From Komarekiella delphini-convector SJRDD-AB1 (GTDB lineage Bacteria > Cyanobacteriota > Cyanobacteriia > Cyanobacteriales > Nostocaceae), in the NCBI RefSeq assembly GCF_014831675.1, contig NZ_VJXY01000012.1, positions 62,001-126,000 on the forward strand: a stretch of DNA of 64,000 bases, read 5' to 3'. The position numbers and the translations under genes were made by a program. Below the pieces are notes generated by a model. That model did no database searches. It saw only the letters and a list, made by a program, of their open reading frames with translations, and was not told where the DNA came from. Positions 35,839 through 45,048 of this stretch are shown one piece after another. The stretch's first letter is position 1. Each line of letters starts with the position of its first letter.

Positions 35839-37083
35839 ATGGCGGCAATTGTATTAGGGCTAATACTCTTATCCTTGACAATTTGGTTGGGATTACTGAG
35901 TTTTTGGGGGCAGTTTTGGCGAGCAGACCAGCAATTGGAAGTAGAGACGTTAGATACAACGTCTCTAGAATCGCTACCTGTAGTATGTGCGATCATGCCT
36001 GCCCGTAACGAAGCTGATTTAATCGCAACCACATTGCGATCGCTCCTCCTTCAAGATTATCCTGGTTCTTTGAACGTCTTTTTGGTAGACGATCGCAGCA
36101 CAGACCGGACAGCAAATTTTGCTGAAGGGGTTGCCTACGCCTTAAATAAACCCCAGCAATTGCATATTATCTCTGGTGAATCATTACCTCCCGGTTGGTC
36201 GGGTAAACTTTGGGCTATTGAGCAAGGCATTCAGAAAGTAGAGACCGTAGATGTAACGTCTCTACAGAAACCCGACTATTTTTTACTCACCGATGCCGAT
36301 ATTGAACATGACGTTGGCAATCTTCGCCGATTGGTTGCCAAAGCTGTGCAGGAAGATTTAGACCTAGTTTCGGTGATGGTGCGACTTAGGTGTGAAGGCT
36401 TTTGGGAAAAACTTTTGATCCCGGCTTTCGTGTTTTTCTTCCAAAAACTCTATCCCTTCCGCTGGGTTAATAGCCCCAACAATCCAACCGCCGCCGCCGC
36501 TGGGGGCTGTATCCTAATTCGCCGAGAAGCTTTAGAGCAAATTGGCGGTATTCAAGCCATTCGCCAAACTTTAATCGACGATTGCGCCCTAGCTCGTGCT
36601 GTTAAAGAGAGGGGCAGACAAAATAATTCCTCCTCCCCTGCTCCCGGCCGCATTTGGCTCGGATTGAGTACCTTAACTCACAGCTTGCGCCCATATCCAA
36701 CTTTGGGGACAATTTGGGATATGGTTGCTCGTACTGCTTACACACAACTGGATTATTCCCCATTGTTGCTACTGGGAACTTTGTTGGGAATGACGCTGAT
36801 TTATCTGGTTGCGCCTGTGGGTGTCATTTTAGGTCTGATTTGGGGAAATTGGGCGATGTCTGACGACAAGACGCATTGCGTCTACGCATTTACGGGTTTA
36901 TTGACATGGCTGCTAATGACTTTGGCTTATTTGCCTACGATTCGCTTCTATAAATGTCCTCTATGGTTAGCATTTTGCTTGCCTGCGATCGCTTTTCTTT
37001 ATACCCTAATGACTCTAGACTCAGCCCTACGTCATTGGCAAGGGCGCGGCGGTGCTTGGAAAGGACGCGTTTATCCTAGATAA
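35839..37083 (+). CDS. hpnB: Hopanoid-associated glycosyltransferase HpnB
   Basis: ATG 35839 (preceded by AAGAGA) gives 414 residues; a TTG at 35827 is also in frame. It has an N-terminal membrane helix, a GT2 domain (VVCAIMPARNEADLIATTL, VFLVDDRSTDRT, YFLLTDADIEH, DDCALARAVK) and three C-terminal helices. Its role in hopanoid decoration is inferred from its constant association with shc and hpn genes; the acceptor is not established. At least four repeat-derived stretches are translated: VETLDTTSLE and VETVDVTSLQ from two copies of one palindrome, AMSDDKTHCVYA from another repeat family, and NNSSSPAP from a pyrimidine-rich tract in the catalytic region's exit loop. Confidence 0.9.
   Translation: MAAIVLGLILLSLTIWLGLLSFWGQFWRADQQLEVETLDTTSLESLPVVCAIMPARNEADLIATTLRSLLLQDYPGSLNVFLVDDRSTDRTANFAEGVAYALNKPQQLHIISGESLPPGWSGKLWAIEQGIQKVETVDVTSLQKPDYFLLTDADIEHDVGNLRRLVAKAVQEDLDLVSVMVRLRCEGFWEKLLIPAFVFFFQKLYPFRWVNSPNNPTAAAAGGCILIRREALEQIGGIQAIRQTLIDDCALARAVKERGRQNNSSSPAPGRIWLGLSTLTHSLRPYPTLGTIWDMVARTAYTQLDYSPLLLLGTLLGMTLIYLVAPVGVILGLIWGNWAMSDDKTHCVYAFTGLLTWLLMTLAYLPTIRFYKCPLWLAFCLPAIAFLYTLMTLDSALRHWQGRGGAWKGRVYPR
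35941..35968. repeat. 28-bp palindrome in frame in hpnB (copy 1)
   Basis: GTAGAGACGTT AGATA CAACGTCTCTAG. It is read in phase 0 as VETLDTTSL, between the membrane anchor and the catalytic domain. Confidence 0.9.
36238..36265. repeat. 28-bp palindrome in frame in hpnB (copy 2)
   Basis: GTAGAGACCGTAGATGTAAC plus GTCTCTAC. It is inserted in the same phase as copy 1 and read as VETVDVTSL, just before the YFLLTDADIEH motif. Confidence 0.9.
36853..36888. repeat. GCGATGTCT...GTCTACGC repeat in frame in hpnB
   Basis: A 36-bp member of the family also found at 321-349 and 33570-33625. It codes AMSDDKTHCVYA in the loop between two C-terminal membrane helices. Confidence 0.75.
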
Positions 37084-37150
37084 GTCGTTTACCCTGTTCT
37101 TTTGACTAGCAAAAGTGAGTAGCTCTGAAACCTCTTTACTCTACGAATTT

Positions 37151-37282
37151 TTGGCGCACTTGGCGTCTTGGCGGTTCGATAAATCAAGCTTTTTGGCAAT
37201 TATTGCGTAAGTCCTGTATTTGTAATTAAGGGGAGAGAGAAAGATCAGAATAACGAACCGCCAAGGACGCCAAGGACGCTAA
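37151..37282. repeat. Inverted repeat between convergent hpnB and hpnG
   Basis: CTTGGCGTCTTGGCGGTTCG (37159-37178) is complementary, with one gap, to CGAACCGCCAAGGACGCCAAG (37254-37274, written in two parts: CGAACCGCCAAGG and ACGCCAAG). It lies between convergent stops and may serve as a bidirectional terminator. Confidence 0.7.
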
Positions 37283-37377
37283 GAAGGAAGGAATAAGAGT
37301 TTTAAAGGGTTATTGGGTAAGTTTTATTTGAGTTCAATGAGTCTTTGAGCTTTATTAATGAATTAGCGTATTTAAAA

Positions 37378-38082
37378 TTATTCAAGCTGATAGCCAGAAA
37401 ACAGCAAATTTGTCACTTGCTCCAACATTTTTAGTCCTGTTAATGAACCTCGAATTAATCGAGTCGCGGCAATAGGTTGTCTAAGCAATGCCATCGCTAA
37501 CGCTAATGGCTGAAGGGAACCATTGGGGTTGATTGCTGGTGTTAGGTCAGGGATATCATGCCCAGAGTCATCGCTGACTACTCGTAGCATTGCCACAGCT
37601 ACCCCAGACGCGTTGAAAAACTCTAAAGCTGCAAATCCTTCCATGTCAACAACATCAGTACCTAAGGTCTCACCTAAATGAAGTTTTTCAGTCGCAGACC
37701 AAATGACGCGATCGCAACTCAAAGAATTGACTAAAGACACTTTATCTGATAAACGAGAATGCAGCTGGGTTGTGAAGATGCGATCGCATTCTCGAACTTG
37801 CTTCTGATAAACACAATTCTGATAAAGTACAATATCTCCAACTGCGTAGCGCTTGCTCAAGCTGCCACAAATACCCATGATTATGACTCTGGGTTGTAAA
37901 TCATTCTGGAAGTATTTATCTGTTTGCAATTGCTCTAGGTATTTAGTTAAAGGTTTCATCCCAATGGGTATCGCTACCACGGTTGGCGTTGAGCTGTTGA
38001 TCTGGCTTAAGCCGCGACACACAGCTTTGTACTCTGCTCCTTGAGGCACAAGAATCGTGTGGATAGGCAGTAAATTAATCAT
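37378..38082 (-). CDS. hpnG: Adenosylhopane nucleosidase HpnG (purine phosphorylase family)
   Basis: Start ATG 38082 (MINLLPIHTILVPQGAEYKAV) matches the family N-terminus; in-frame starts further upstream (to 38166) add a tail with no counterpart. The product has 234 residues. It has the nucleoside phosphorylase/MTA nucleosidase fold with IIMGICGSLS and the purine-site motif DVVDMEGFAALEF, plus VVSDDSG for the catalytic Asp. HpnG removes adenine from adenosylhopane, giving ribosylhopane. It acts directly after HpnH (42685-43704). Confidence 0.85.
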   Translation of the reverse strand: MINLLPIHTILVPQGAEYKAVCRGLSQINSSTPTVVAIPIGMKPLTKYLEQLQTDKYFQNDLQPRVIIMGICGSLSKRYAVGDIVLYQNCVYQKQVRECDRIFTTQLHSRLSDKVSLVNSLSCDRVIWSATEKLHLGETLGTDVVDMEGFAALEFFNASGVAVAMLRVVSDDSGHDIPDLTPAINPNGSLQPLALAMALLRQPIAATRLIRGSLTGLKMLEQVTNLLFSGYQLE

Positions 38083-38794
38083 TAATCTATATTTGTAATC
38101 GTAAATATATGCAGGGGTAAGATTCTTGTCATTTGTTGCGATCGCCGTAAAGTTCATCTTGGGCAAAATGCGACCAACTAAATGTCAATTAAGAATTACG
38201 TTAGCGTTGGCGTAGCCTCTCGTAGAGAAGCGTTAGCGACGAAGGAGCGTCATTACAAATTACGAATTAGTCTAGTAGTCATTCAACACTTCCAGAAAGC
38301 AAGTGATTACTGTAGCATGGAACTGAATTATTAAAAAATTTGATACGCTATTACCTATAACTGCTGCCATAATCATCAATGCTGGTGAATTGGAATGAGA
38401 AATACAAAAGCTGACAGAATCAAACGGATTTGTCAGGTTTACCTCAACAACCTCAACATAGGCAAAGTAAAAATTCTGTGTTGGCTTTTGTCCTAATACC
38501 ACAATTTGTCCCAGTATTTTGTTGAGTTTTTCTGGCAGATTAAATTTTTCTCTATATTATGATTATGGCAAAAAGTACTTTCATCAGAGACTTCAAGTGC
38601 TGCGATCGCAGCGTAGGATAAGAAATTTTTCCTTCCTTCTGCGTAATTCTTAAGATAGATTGAGCAATAGTTAAGTATTTAGAGGCGGAAGTTCATGGTC
38701 TCCGTTTCTGCCAAAAGATGGAACAATGTTTGAATTAACAAAGTTCTAACTAACCATCATTAATAATTGTGTCACCGCACGATGATTTTCCAAA
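38083..38794. other. Intergenic with dispersed repeats, no gene seen
   Basis: About 710 bp between the divergent hpnG and RND genes. Positions 38200-38272 hold a repeat (GCGTTGGCGTAGCCTCTCG, then TAGAGAAGCGTTAGCGACG, then GCGTCATTACAAATTACG) related to 11640-11705. The remaining open frames are short and show no family resemblance. Confidence 0.5.
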
Positions 38795-41521
38795 ATGGTA
38801 AAGCCTAATAGCTCAAAATCCGCACGAGAACGCTTCAATATTTCCAAATTGGCAATTGACTTTTCGTGGCTGACGGTGAGTTTTTGGATTGCCGTGACGG
38901 TAGCTGGGCTTTTGGCTTTCAGTTCCCTCAAGTATGCTTTGTTTCCAGATATTACTTTTCCAGTGGTGGTGGTAAATGCTACAGCCCCGCTGACAACTGC
39001 TCTGGATACAGAGGCTAAGCTCACCCAACCTATAGAGGAGCGTCTGCGCTCTTTGGAAGGACTTGAGGATATCCGCTCATCCACCTATCCTGGACAAACT
39101 GCCGTTAGCCTATCTTTTGTTGTGGGTACTAATCTAGAAACATCAACCCGCAACGTTGAAACTCAAATCAAACAGTTGACTCTGACTAAGGGAGCAACTT
39201 ACAAAATTATTCCCTTGAACTTGAACGAGTCAGCTGCTATTAGCTATGCCATTGAGAGTCAGACGCGAAATCTCACGGATCTGACAAAGTTGGCAAATGC
39301 CCAAATAGTGAATGCGATCGCAAAATTGCCTGGAGTCCTCAAAGTCTCACTACTGGGCGCTCCTACCGCTCCTTCCTTGCAGCCAAGTAATGCTAATGTC
39401 CTCCAAGGCGGGGCGACATTAGTCCGTTTTAACGGCAAAGATGCTCTAGCATTTCAGGTGATTAAACGTGGTAATGCCAATACGTTAGAAGTGGTGAGTC
39501 GAGTTGAGCAAGAAGTCCAAAGGCTGCGGTCTTCGCTGAAGGATGTCACACTCACATTAGCTGCCACTCAAGCAGAATATATCCGTCACGCCACCCAGTC
39601 AACAATAGATGCGCTAATGGAAGCAATCTTGTTGTCCATCATTGTTATTTTTCCTTTTTTGTGGAGTTGGCGAGCCACTTTAATTTCTGCATTGGCCATT
39701 CCTACGTCTCTTTTGGCGACGTTTATCGTCATGGCGATTTACGGCTTTAACTTAGAAACAATCACATTATTGGCTTTAGCTTTAGTGATTGGTACTGTTA
39801 TTGATGATGCAATCATCGATGTCGAAAACATCATGCGGCACATCCAAGATGGGGAAAGTCCTCGTCAAGCCGCTTTCTCAGCTACAGAAGAAATTGGCTT
39901 AACAGTTATTGCCACGACTGCTACAGCAGTAGCGGTTTTTTTACCCATTGGTTTAATGGGTGGAGTCATTGGACAATTCTTCAAGCCATTCGGGATCACT
40001 GTTTCAGCAGCCATGATTGCATCTACGCTGGTTGCACGGACTTTATCCCCAGTACTGGCTATCTATTGGTTGAAGCCTAGTGCTTCCAGTTCATCTCGCC
40101 GACAAGGTAACAAATGGGCGGTCTTTACCCAATATTATCGAGACTTGCTGCACTGGTCTTTGAAGCACCGAAAGATAGTTATCGGATTAGCCGTACTCAG
40201 TTTAATTGCGGGAATAGCACTAATTCCTTTAATTCCCAAAGGATTTATTCCCAAACTAGATCGCGGCGAGTTCAATATTACTTATACGGCTCCTTTACCG
40301 AATATTCCTGATTTAGCTGCTTTACAAAGGCAAGCAGCACAAGCAGCACAAGCAGGAATTTCTCCTGCTGCTGCCTCAATAGCTATTCCCAATCCCTTGA
40401 ATGATTCTCTTGAGGTGGCGAAGAAACTAGAGGCGGTAGTTAGAAAATCTCCAGCTGTGGAAACGGTGTTTACTACTGTGGGTTCTCGTGAGGGTGAGCC
40501 AAATAAGGGCACGCTCTATGTGAAGCTGAAAGATGACCGCAACATCAAAACTGCGGAACTCCAAGACCAATTTCGTTCTTCTCTACCCAAGCTTGCTGGC
40601 GTGACTACCAGTGTCGAAGATATTCAGTTTGTCGATACCGGCGGTCAAAAACCTTTGCAAATATCATTACGGGGTAATGATCTCCAAGCTTTGAGCAAAG
40701 CCGCTACAGCAATTAAAGAGCGCCTCCAGAAAATCCCAGGATTTGCTGATGTCACAGTGACGGGTGAAACGAATCAACAAGGCACGGTTTTTCAGATTGA
40801 GCGCTTGAATAACCAGCGGGTAGCCTATATCGGTGCTAACCTCGGTCAGAATTTATCTTTGGGTGATGCCACTGACAAAGTGGTAGCTGAAGCTAACGCG
40901 GTGTTGCCCTCTGGTGTTTCCTTGGACTTAGGAGGGGATTCGGCCCGCTTGGGTGAGGTTTTTGGTAGTTTTGGTACTACTCTGGCTCTATCGGCGCTGT
41001 GCATTGTCGTAGTACTGATTTTACTATTTAAAAGCTGGGTAGACCCGGTGGTTATTGGCGTCTCTTTGCCTTTGGCATTGGTGGGGGCAATGCTAGCACT
41101 ACTTGTTACCAAAAGCGACTTCGGCATGATCTCGCTCATTGGCTTTGTCTTTTTATTGGGACTAGCAAATAAAAATGCCATCTTGTTGGTGGATTACATC
41201 AATCAGCTGCGTAACTCTGGCTTAGATCGCACAGAAGCAATCCTGAAAGCTGGGCCAGTGCGCCTTAGACCAATCATGATGACCACAGCCTCGACTATTT
41301 TAGGGATGCTACCCATTGCCTTGGGTTTTGGTGCTGGTTCGGAATTGCGATCGCCTATGGCTGTAGCGATCGCCGGTGGGCTGGTAACTTCGACTATCCT
41401 CAGCTTAATTGTTGTCCCTGTGGTCTACGCCATTTTAGATGATTGGTTTCCCAGGTTTAAAAAGAGGAGCACCTCAGCTTCCCTCAATGACCGGGAAGCA
41501 GGGGAACAGGGAGGAAGTTGA
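38795..41521 (+). CDS. RND-family efflux permease (AcrB/HAE-1 type), shortened
   Basis: A protein of 908 residues; typical AcrB-type pumps have about 1030-1050. Both membrane halves are present: proton-relay acidic pair in VIGTVIDDAIIDVENI, the second-half Lys in GLANKNAILLVDY, and RPIMMTTASTILGMLPIA. The periplasmic loops look abbreviated, especially the first porter/docking region. It is translationally coupled to hpnA (TGATG overlap), so it probably serves the hopanoid pathway, perhaps moving hopanoids between membranes, though it is not the MMPL-type HpnN. No membrane-fusion-protein gene is adjacent. The C-terminal tail (SASLNDREAGEQGGS) is encoded by a purine-rich tract that also provides hpnA with a GGAGGAAG ribosome-binding site. 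Confidence 0.88.
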   Translation: MVKPNSSKSARERFNISKLAIDFSWLTVSFWIAVTVAGLLAFSSLKYALFPDITFPVVVVNATAPLTTALDTEAKLTQPIEERLRSLEGLEDIRSSTYPGQTAVSLSFVVGTNLETSTRNVETQIKQLTLTKGATYKIIPLNLNESAAISYAIESQTRNLTDLTKLANAQIVNAIAKLPGVLKVSLLGAPTAPSLQPSNANVLQGGATLVRFNGKDALAFQVIKRGNANTLEVVSRVEQEVQRLRSSLKDVTLTLAATQAEYIRHATQSTIDALMEAILLSIIVIFPFLWSWRATLISALAIPTSLLATFIVMAIYGFNLETITLLALALVIGTVIDDAIIDVENIMRHIQDGESPRQAAFSATEEIGLTVIATTATAVAVFLPIGLMGGVIGQFFKPFGITVSAAMIASTLVARTLSPVLAIYWLKPSASSSSRRQGNKWAVFTQYYRDLLHWSLKHRKIVIGLAVLSLIAGIALIPLIPKGFIPKLDRGEFNITYTAPLPNIPDLAALQRQAAQAAQAGISPAAASIAIPNPLNDSLEVAKKLEAVVRKSPAVETVFTTVGSREGEPNKGTLYVKLKDDRNIKTAELQDQFRSSLPKLAGVTTSVEDIQFVDTGGQKPLQISLRGNDLQALSKAATAIKERLQKIPGFADVTVTGETNQQGTVFQIERLNNQRVAYIGANLGQNLSLGDATDKVVAEANAVLPSGVSLDLGGDSARLGEVFGSFGTTLALSALCIVVVLILLFKSWVDPVVIGVSLPLALVGAMLALLVTKSDFGMISLIGFVFLLGLANKNAILLVDYINQLRNSGLDRTEAILKAGPVRLRPIMMTTASTILGMLPIALGFGAGSELRSPMAVAIAGGLVTSTILSLIVVPVVYAILDDWFPRFKKRSTSASLNDREAGEQGGS

Positions 41522-42504
41522 TGCAGGTTTTTGTCACGGGGGGTACAGGTTTTGTTGGTGCTCACTTAGTGCGGTTGTTACTGCAACAAGGATACACAGT
41601 CAAAGCGCTGGTACGCCCCAGCAGCAATCTAGATAATTTACGCTGTTTGGATGTGGAAATTGTCCAAGGCGATCTGAATGACCCAGAGCTGTGGCAACAG
41701 ATGGTAGATTGCCAATACCTGTTTCATGTAGCGGCCCACTATTCTTTGTGGCAAACAGACCAGGAGTTACTCTACCGTCACAATGTTTTGGGTACGCGCA
41801 ATGTACTAGCCGCAGCCCGTAAAGCTGAGATTGAGCGCACCGTTTATACCAGTTCCGTGGCAGCAATCGGCGTGGGTTCATCTGGTCAAATAGTAGATGA
41901 AACTTATCAGAGTCCGATAAATAAATTAGTCGGTGACTACAAGAAATCTAAATTTCTGGCTGAACAAGAAGCCATGCAAGCCGCTGCAACAGGTCAAGAA
42001 GTAGTTGTAGTCAATCCCAGTAGCCCAATTGGGGCATTAGATATTAAACCTACTCCAACAGGTGATATTATTCTGCGATTTTTGCGGCGACAAATGCCCG
42101 TATACTTAGATACTGGTCTGAATTTCATCGATGTGCGGGATGTGGCATGGGGACATTTACTAGCTTTGCAACGGGGAAAGCCAGGCGATCGCTATATCTT
42201 AGGTCATCAAAACCTGACACTCAAACAACTGTTAGAGGAACTCGCCGAGATTACAGGACTGAGCGCACCCCAACGAACTGTACCTGCTTGGTTGCCCCTC
42301 AGTGTTGCTTGGATTGATGAAAAAATTCTCGCACCGCTGGGAAAATCGCCTTCAGTGCCTCTAGATGGGGTTCGCATGGCTAAACAACCCATGTACTACG
42401 ATGCCTCAAAAGCAGTACGAGAGTTAGGTTTACCTCAGTCTTCACTAAATGCAGCACTCAAAGAAGCCGTGTATTGGTTCATTTCTGGGGGATATGTCAA
42501 ATGA
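41521..42504 (+). CDS. hpnA: Hopanoid-associated sugar epimerase HpnA (SDR family)
   Basis: ATG 41521 overlaps the TGA of the upstream RND gene and is preceded by GGAGGAAG. The product of 327 residues is an extended short-chain dehydrogenase with NAD-binding FVTGGTGFVGAHLV, catalytic Tyr/Lys in the VGDYKKSKFLAEQE region, and HpnA-typical NPSSPIGALDIKPTPTG. It probably acts on the sugar or ribose-derived side chain of hopanoids; the reaction has not been demonstrated. A 12-unit STRR array begins 8 bp after the stop. Confidence 0.92.
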   Translation: MQVFVTGGTGFVGAHLVRLLLQQGYTVKALVRPSSNLDNLRCLDVEIVQGDLNDPELWQQMVDCQYLFHVAAHYSLWQTDQELLYRHNVLGTRNVLAAARKAEIERTVYTSSVAAIGVGSSGQIVDETYQSPINKLVGDYKKSKFLAEQEAMQAAATGQEVVVVNPSSPIGALDIKPTPTGDIILRFLRRQMPVYLDTGLNFIDVRDVAWGHLLALQRGKPGDRYILGHQNLTLKQLLEELAEITGLSAPQRTVPAWLPLSVAWIDEKILAPLGKSPSVPLDGVRMAKQPMYYDASKAVRELGLPQSSLNAALKEAVYWFISGGYVK

Positions 42505-42512
42505 GAAATGGG

Positions 42513-42600
42513 CAACAGTCAACAGTCAACAGTCAACAGTTAACAGTCAACAGTTAACAGTCAACAGTTAACAGTCAACAGTCAACAGTTAACAGTCAAC
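42513..42600. repeat. STRR heptamer array (CAACAGT/TAACAGT), 12 units
   Basis: Twelve uninterrupted heptamers and a partial one in the hpnA-hpnH gap. The pattern of C/T at position 1 is not random: C for four units, then near alternation. Confidence 0.97.
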
Positions 42601-42684
42601 CTCTTAACAGACAAAAGTGCAAATTAAATACACATCAGCATAACTGTGATGTTTCTATCTATATAAACAGGAGTGATAGCCATA

Positions 42685-43704
42685 ATGGCGATTAATCTAC
42701 AACAAGCTATGGATATTGGGAAGTATTTAGTTACTCAGCGTTTGAAAGGACGTAAACGCTTCCCCTTAGTATTAATGTTGGAACCGCTTTTTCGCTGCAA
42801 CCTAGCCTGTACTGGTTGTGGTAAAATCCAGCATCCAGTAGACGTACTAAAGCAAAACCTTACCCCAGAACAGTGCTTTGCTGCTGTGGAAGAGTGCGGC
42901 GCACCTGTTGTATCAATTCCTGGGGGAGAGCCTCTGTTACATCCCCAGATTGATGAGATTGTACGGGGATTGGTTGAGCGCAAAAAATATGTTTACTTAT
43001 GCACAAACGGTTTGTTGTTAGAAAAAAGCTTGGATAAGTTTCAACCTTCTCCTTACCTGACTTTCAGTGTGCATCTTGATGGAATGCGCGAGTGGCACGA
43101 TCAATGTGTTGATCGCAAAGGCGTTTTTGATATTGCTGTCAAAGCTATTCGCGCCGCTAAAGCCAAAGGATTTCGTGTCGCTACAAACACCACCATCTTT
43201 GACGGTGCTGATCCTAAAGCAATGCAAGAATTCTTTGACTTCCTGGAAACACTAAATACTGATGGGATGATGATTTCTCCTGGCTACAGTTACGAGTGGG
43301 CACCAGATCAAGATCATTTTCTCCAACGAGAACAAACACGCGCCCTCTTTCGAGAAATTCTCGCTCCCTTGAAAACAGGTGAAAAAAACTGGAACTTCAA
43401 TCACAATCCGCTGTTCCTAGATTTTCTCACTGGTGAAAAGGATTACGAATGCACCCCTTGGGGTAGCCCTAGCTATAGCGTTCTTGGTTGGCAAAAACCC
43501 TGTTATCTATTAAATGAAGGTCATTATGCCACCTTCAAAGAATTGCTAGGCGAAACTGACTGGAGTCAATACGGCCGTGCTAGTGGTAATCCTAAATGTG
43601 CCGATTGCATGGTTCACTGTGGCTACGAACCAACAGCAGCTATGGATGCAATGCAACCGCAAAATATGGCGCGTGCTCTTGGTAGTGTGTTTGGTAAGAA
43701 TTAG
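42685..43704 (+). CDS. hpnH: Adenosyl-hopene transferase HpnH (radical SAM)
   Basis: ATG 42685 (AGGAGT upstream) gives 339 residues, [16 protein letters not shown], the usual HpnH start. The radical SAM cluster motif is [19 protein letters not shown] and a DUF3463-type C-terminal region with Cys in YECTPWG, KPCYLL and [12 protein letters not shown] follow. HpnH adds a 5'-deoxyadenosyl radical to diploptene, giving adenosylhopane, the first committed step to the bacteriohopane side chain. HpnG (37378-38082) acts next. Confidence 0.96.
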   Translation: MAINLQQAMDIGKYLVTQRLKGRKRFPLVLMLEPLFRCNLACTGCGKIQHPVDVLKQNLTPEQCFAAVEECGAPVVSIPGGEPLLHPQIDEIVRGLVERKKYVYLCTNGLLLEKSLDKFQPSPYLTFSVHLDGMREWHDQCVDRKGVFDIAVKAIRAAKAKGFRVATNTTIFDGADPKAMQEFFDFLETLNTDGMMISPGYSYEWAPDQDHFLQREQTRALFREILAPLKTGEKNWNFNHNPLFLDFLTGEKDYECTPWGSPSYSVLGWQKPCYLLNEGHYATFKELLGETDWSQYGRASGNPKCADCMVHCGYEPTAAMDAMQPQNMARALGSVFGKN

Positions 43705-43805
43705 AATGCTGAGTGCTGAGTGCAGTAGCGGGGCGTTTAGTCTGTGCTGAGTTAGGAGACAGGAGACGGGAGACAGTATTTATTTCTCCCTTGTCTTCCC
43801 CTGCT

Positions 43806-43874
43806 CCACGGCAGTTGCTACAACGGGGAGGCAGCCGCGTGGGCGGGTTTCCCGACTTGAGCGGACTGCCGTGG
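43806..43874. repeat. Hairpin-forming repeat between hpnH and radical SAM gene
   Basis: CCACGGCAGT (43806-43815) pairs exactly with ACTGCCGTGG (43865-43874). The hairpin is embedded in pyrimidine-rich tracts, and GCTGAGTGCTGAGTGC direct repeats lie at about 43710. It resembles the outer end of the element at 32896 (CACGGCAGT). Confidence 0.8.
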
Positions 43875-43932
43875 GAACCCCCGCAACCCACTGCCTCCCT
43901 TGCTCCCCCTGCCCATCTTCATAGGAGATAGT

Positions 43933-45048
43933 ATGTCAAAGAATAACTCAGTGTTAGGAGCAAAACGGCGATCGCTATGGCAACTTGCTTTACAGGGAGT
44001 GCTGGATGGTGGGCCTTCTACTTGTCAATTTGCAATTACTAGCGTGTGCAATGCTCGTTGTGGGTTCTGTAATTTTGCAGTGGATAAAATGCCTCTGGAT
44101 GAGCGGCATTCTGTAACCCTGGAACAAGCAAAACAAGCGGCAGAGATTCTCTATCGGAATGGGGTGTATTTTTTGATTTACGTGGGTGGCGAGCCAATGG
44201 CTCATCCCCATTTAAATGAGATGATTGCTCATGCATCTAGTATCGGCATGGCCCCTATGCTTGTGACTAACGGCTCCCTCCTTACACCAAAGCGGATTGA
44301 TGAGTTGGCTGATGCTGGGTTAATGAGTGTGATTATTTCCATTGATGCGGCTGAGGTGGAAAAACATGAACAGAACCGTGGACTTAAAGGAGTGTGCGAT
44401 CGCATCCGAGATGCTAATATTCATTTTCAGCGTCGCCATATCAGCACTACTGCCTCAGTCACTATGAGCCGACTGATTGACGATTACCATCAGTTACCAC
44501 CATTCCTCAAATCGCTGGGTTTTGACAGCGTAACTTTCTCTTATCCACTCACCACCTTAGCATCATCCTATCTTGGTTACGCCGAGTCGAACTTGGTAGA
44601 CTATACTGCCGAAGAGTTGGATGAGCGCTTCGATACTTTAAAGGCGCTCAAACAAGATTTTCCGGTTGTCAACCCTACAGCCTCTATTGAGGATATGCAA
44701 CGCCATTTACGAGGTGAACCGGAGCAATTCGGCTGTCTTGGTGGCTGGAAGTTATTTTATCTGGACTGGCATCTTAACCTTTACCGTTGCCACAACTGGG
44801 ATAAACCCATGTGCCACATTACCGAGTTTGACAGTTCGCAGCGGGTTCGTGATGGGTGTACCGCCTGTATGATTGACTGCTACCGCGACTCCAGCGTTAT
44901 GCAGCATATCGGTGTTTCCGTCAGTGATGGTGTGCAGGCAGCAGCCAAGGGAAAATTTAAGCAAGCTTGGAAACACTGGTTTAACTACAATAACCTGGTT
45001 TCTCTCAAAGCTGTCTGGGAACAAGCAACTTGGTTACGTCGCCTCTAG
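43933..45048 (+). CDS. HpnH-like radical SAM protein of unknown function in hopanoid locus
   Basis: ATG 43933 with AGGAG 6 nt upstream gives 371 residues. The cluster motif is CNARCGFC, followed by YVGGEPMAHPHL. The C-terminal half keeps an HpnH-like arrangement of Cys: FGCLGGWKLFYLD, YRCHNWDKPMC and DGCTACMIDCYRD. This suggests a second cluster or metal site, as in DUF3463-type proteins. It lacks a B12-binding domain, so it is not HpnP, and it is shorter than HpnJ. Its position after hpnH suggests a further radical modification of the hopanoid, which is inference. Confidence 0.85.
   Translation: MSKNNSVLGAKRRSLWQLALQGVLDGGPSTCQFAITSVCNARCGFCNFAVDKMPLDERHSVTLEQAKQAAEILYRNGVYFLIYVGGEPMAHPHLNEMIAHASSIGMAPMLVTNGSLLTPKRIDELADAGLMSVIISIDAAEVEKHEQNRGLKGVCDRIRDANIHFQRRHISTTASVTMSRLIDDYHQLPPFLKSLGFDSVTFSYPLTTLASSYLGYAESNLVDYTAEELDERFDTLKALKQDFPVVNPTASIEDMQRHLRGEPEQFGCLGGWKLFYLDWHLNLYRCHNWDKPMCHITEFDSSQRVRDGCTACMIDCYRDSSVMQHIGVSVSDGVQAAAKGKFKQAWKHWFNYNNLVSLKAVWEQATWLRRL

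Noticed and set aside
38272-38502. Minus-strand open frame of 76 codons
   Set aside because: No start signal, no conserved features, lies in repeat-bearing intergenic DNA.
42513-42600. Possible iteron-type origin
   Set aside because: Heptamers are of the dispersed STRR class, with no replication gene nearby, and similar arrays occur at several gene ends.
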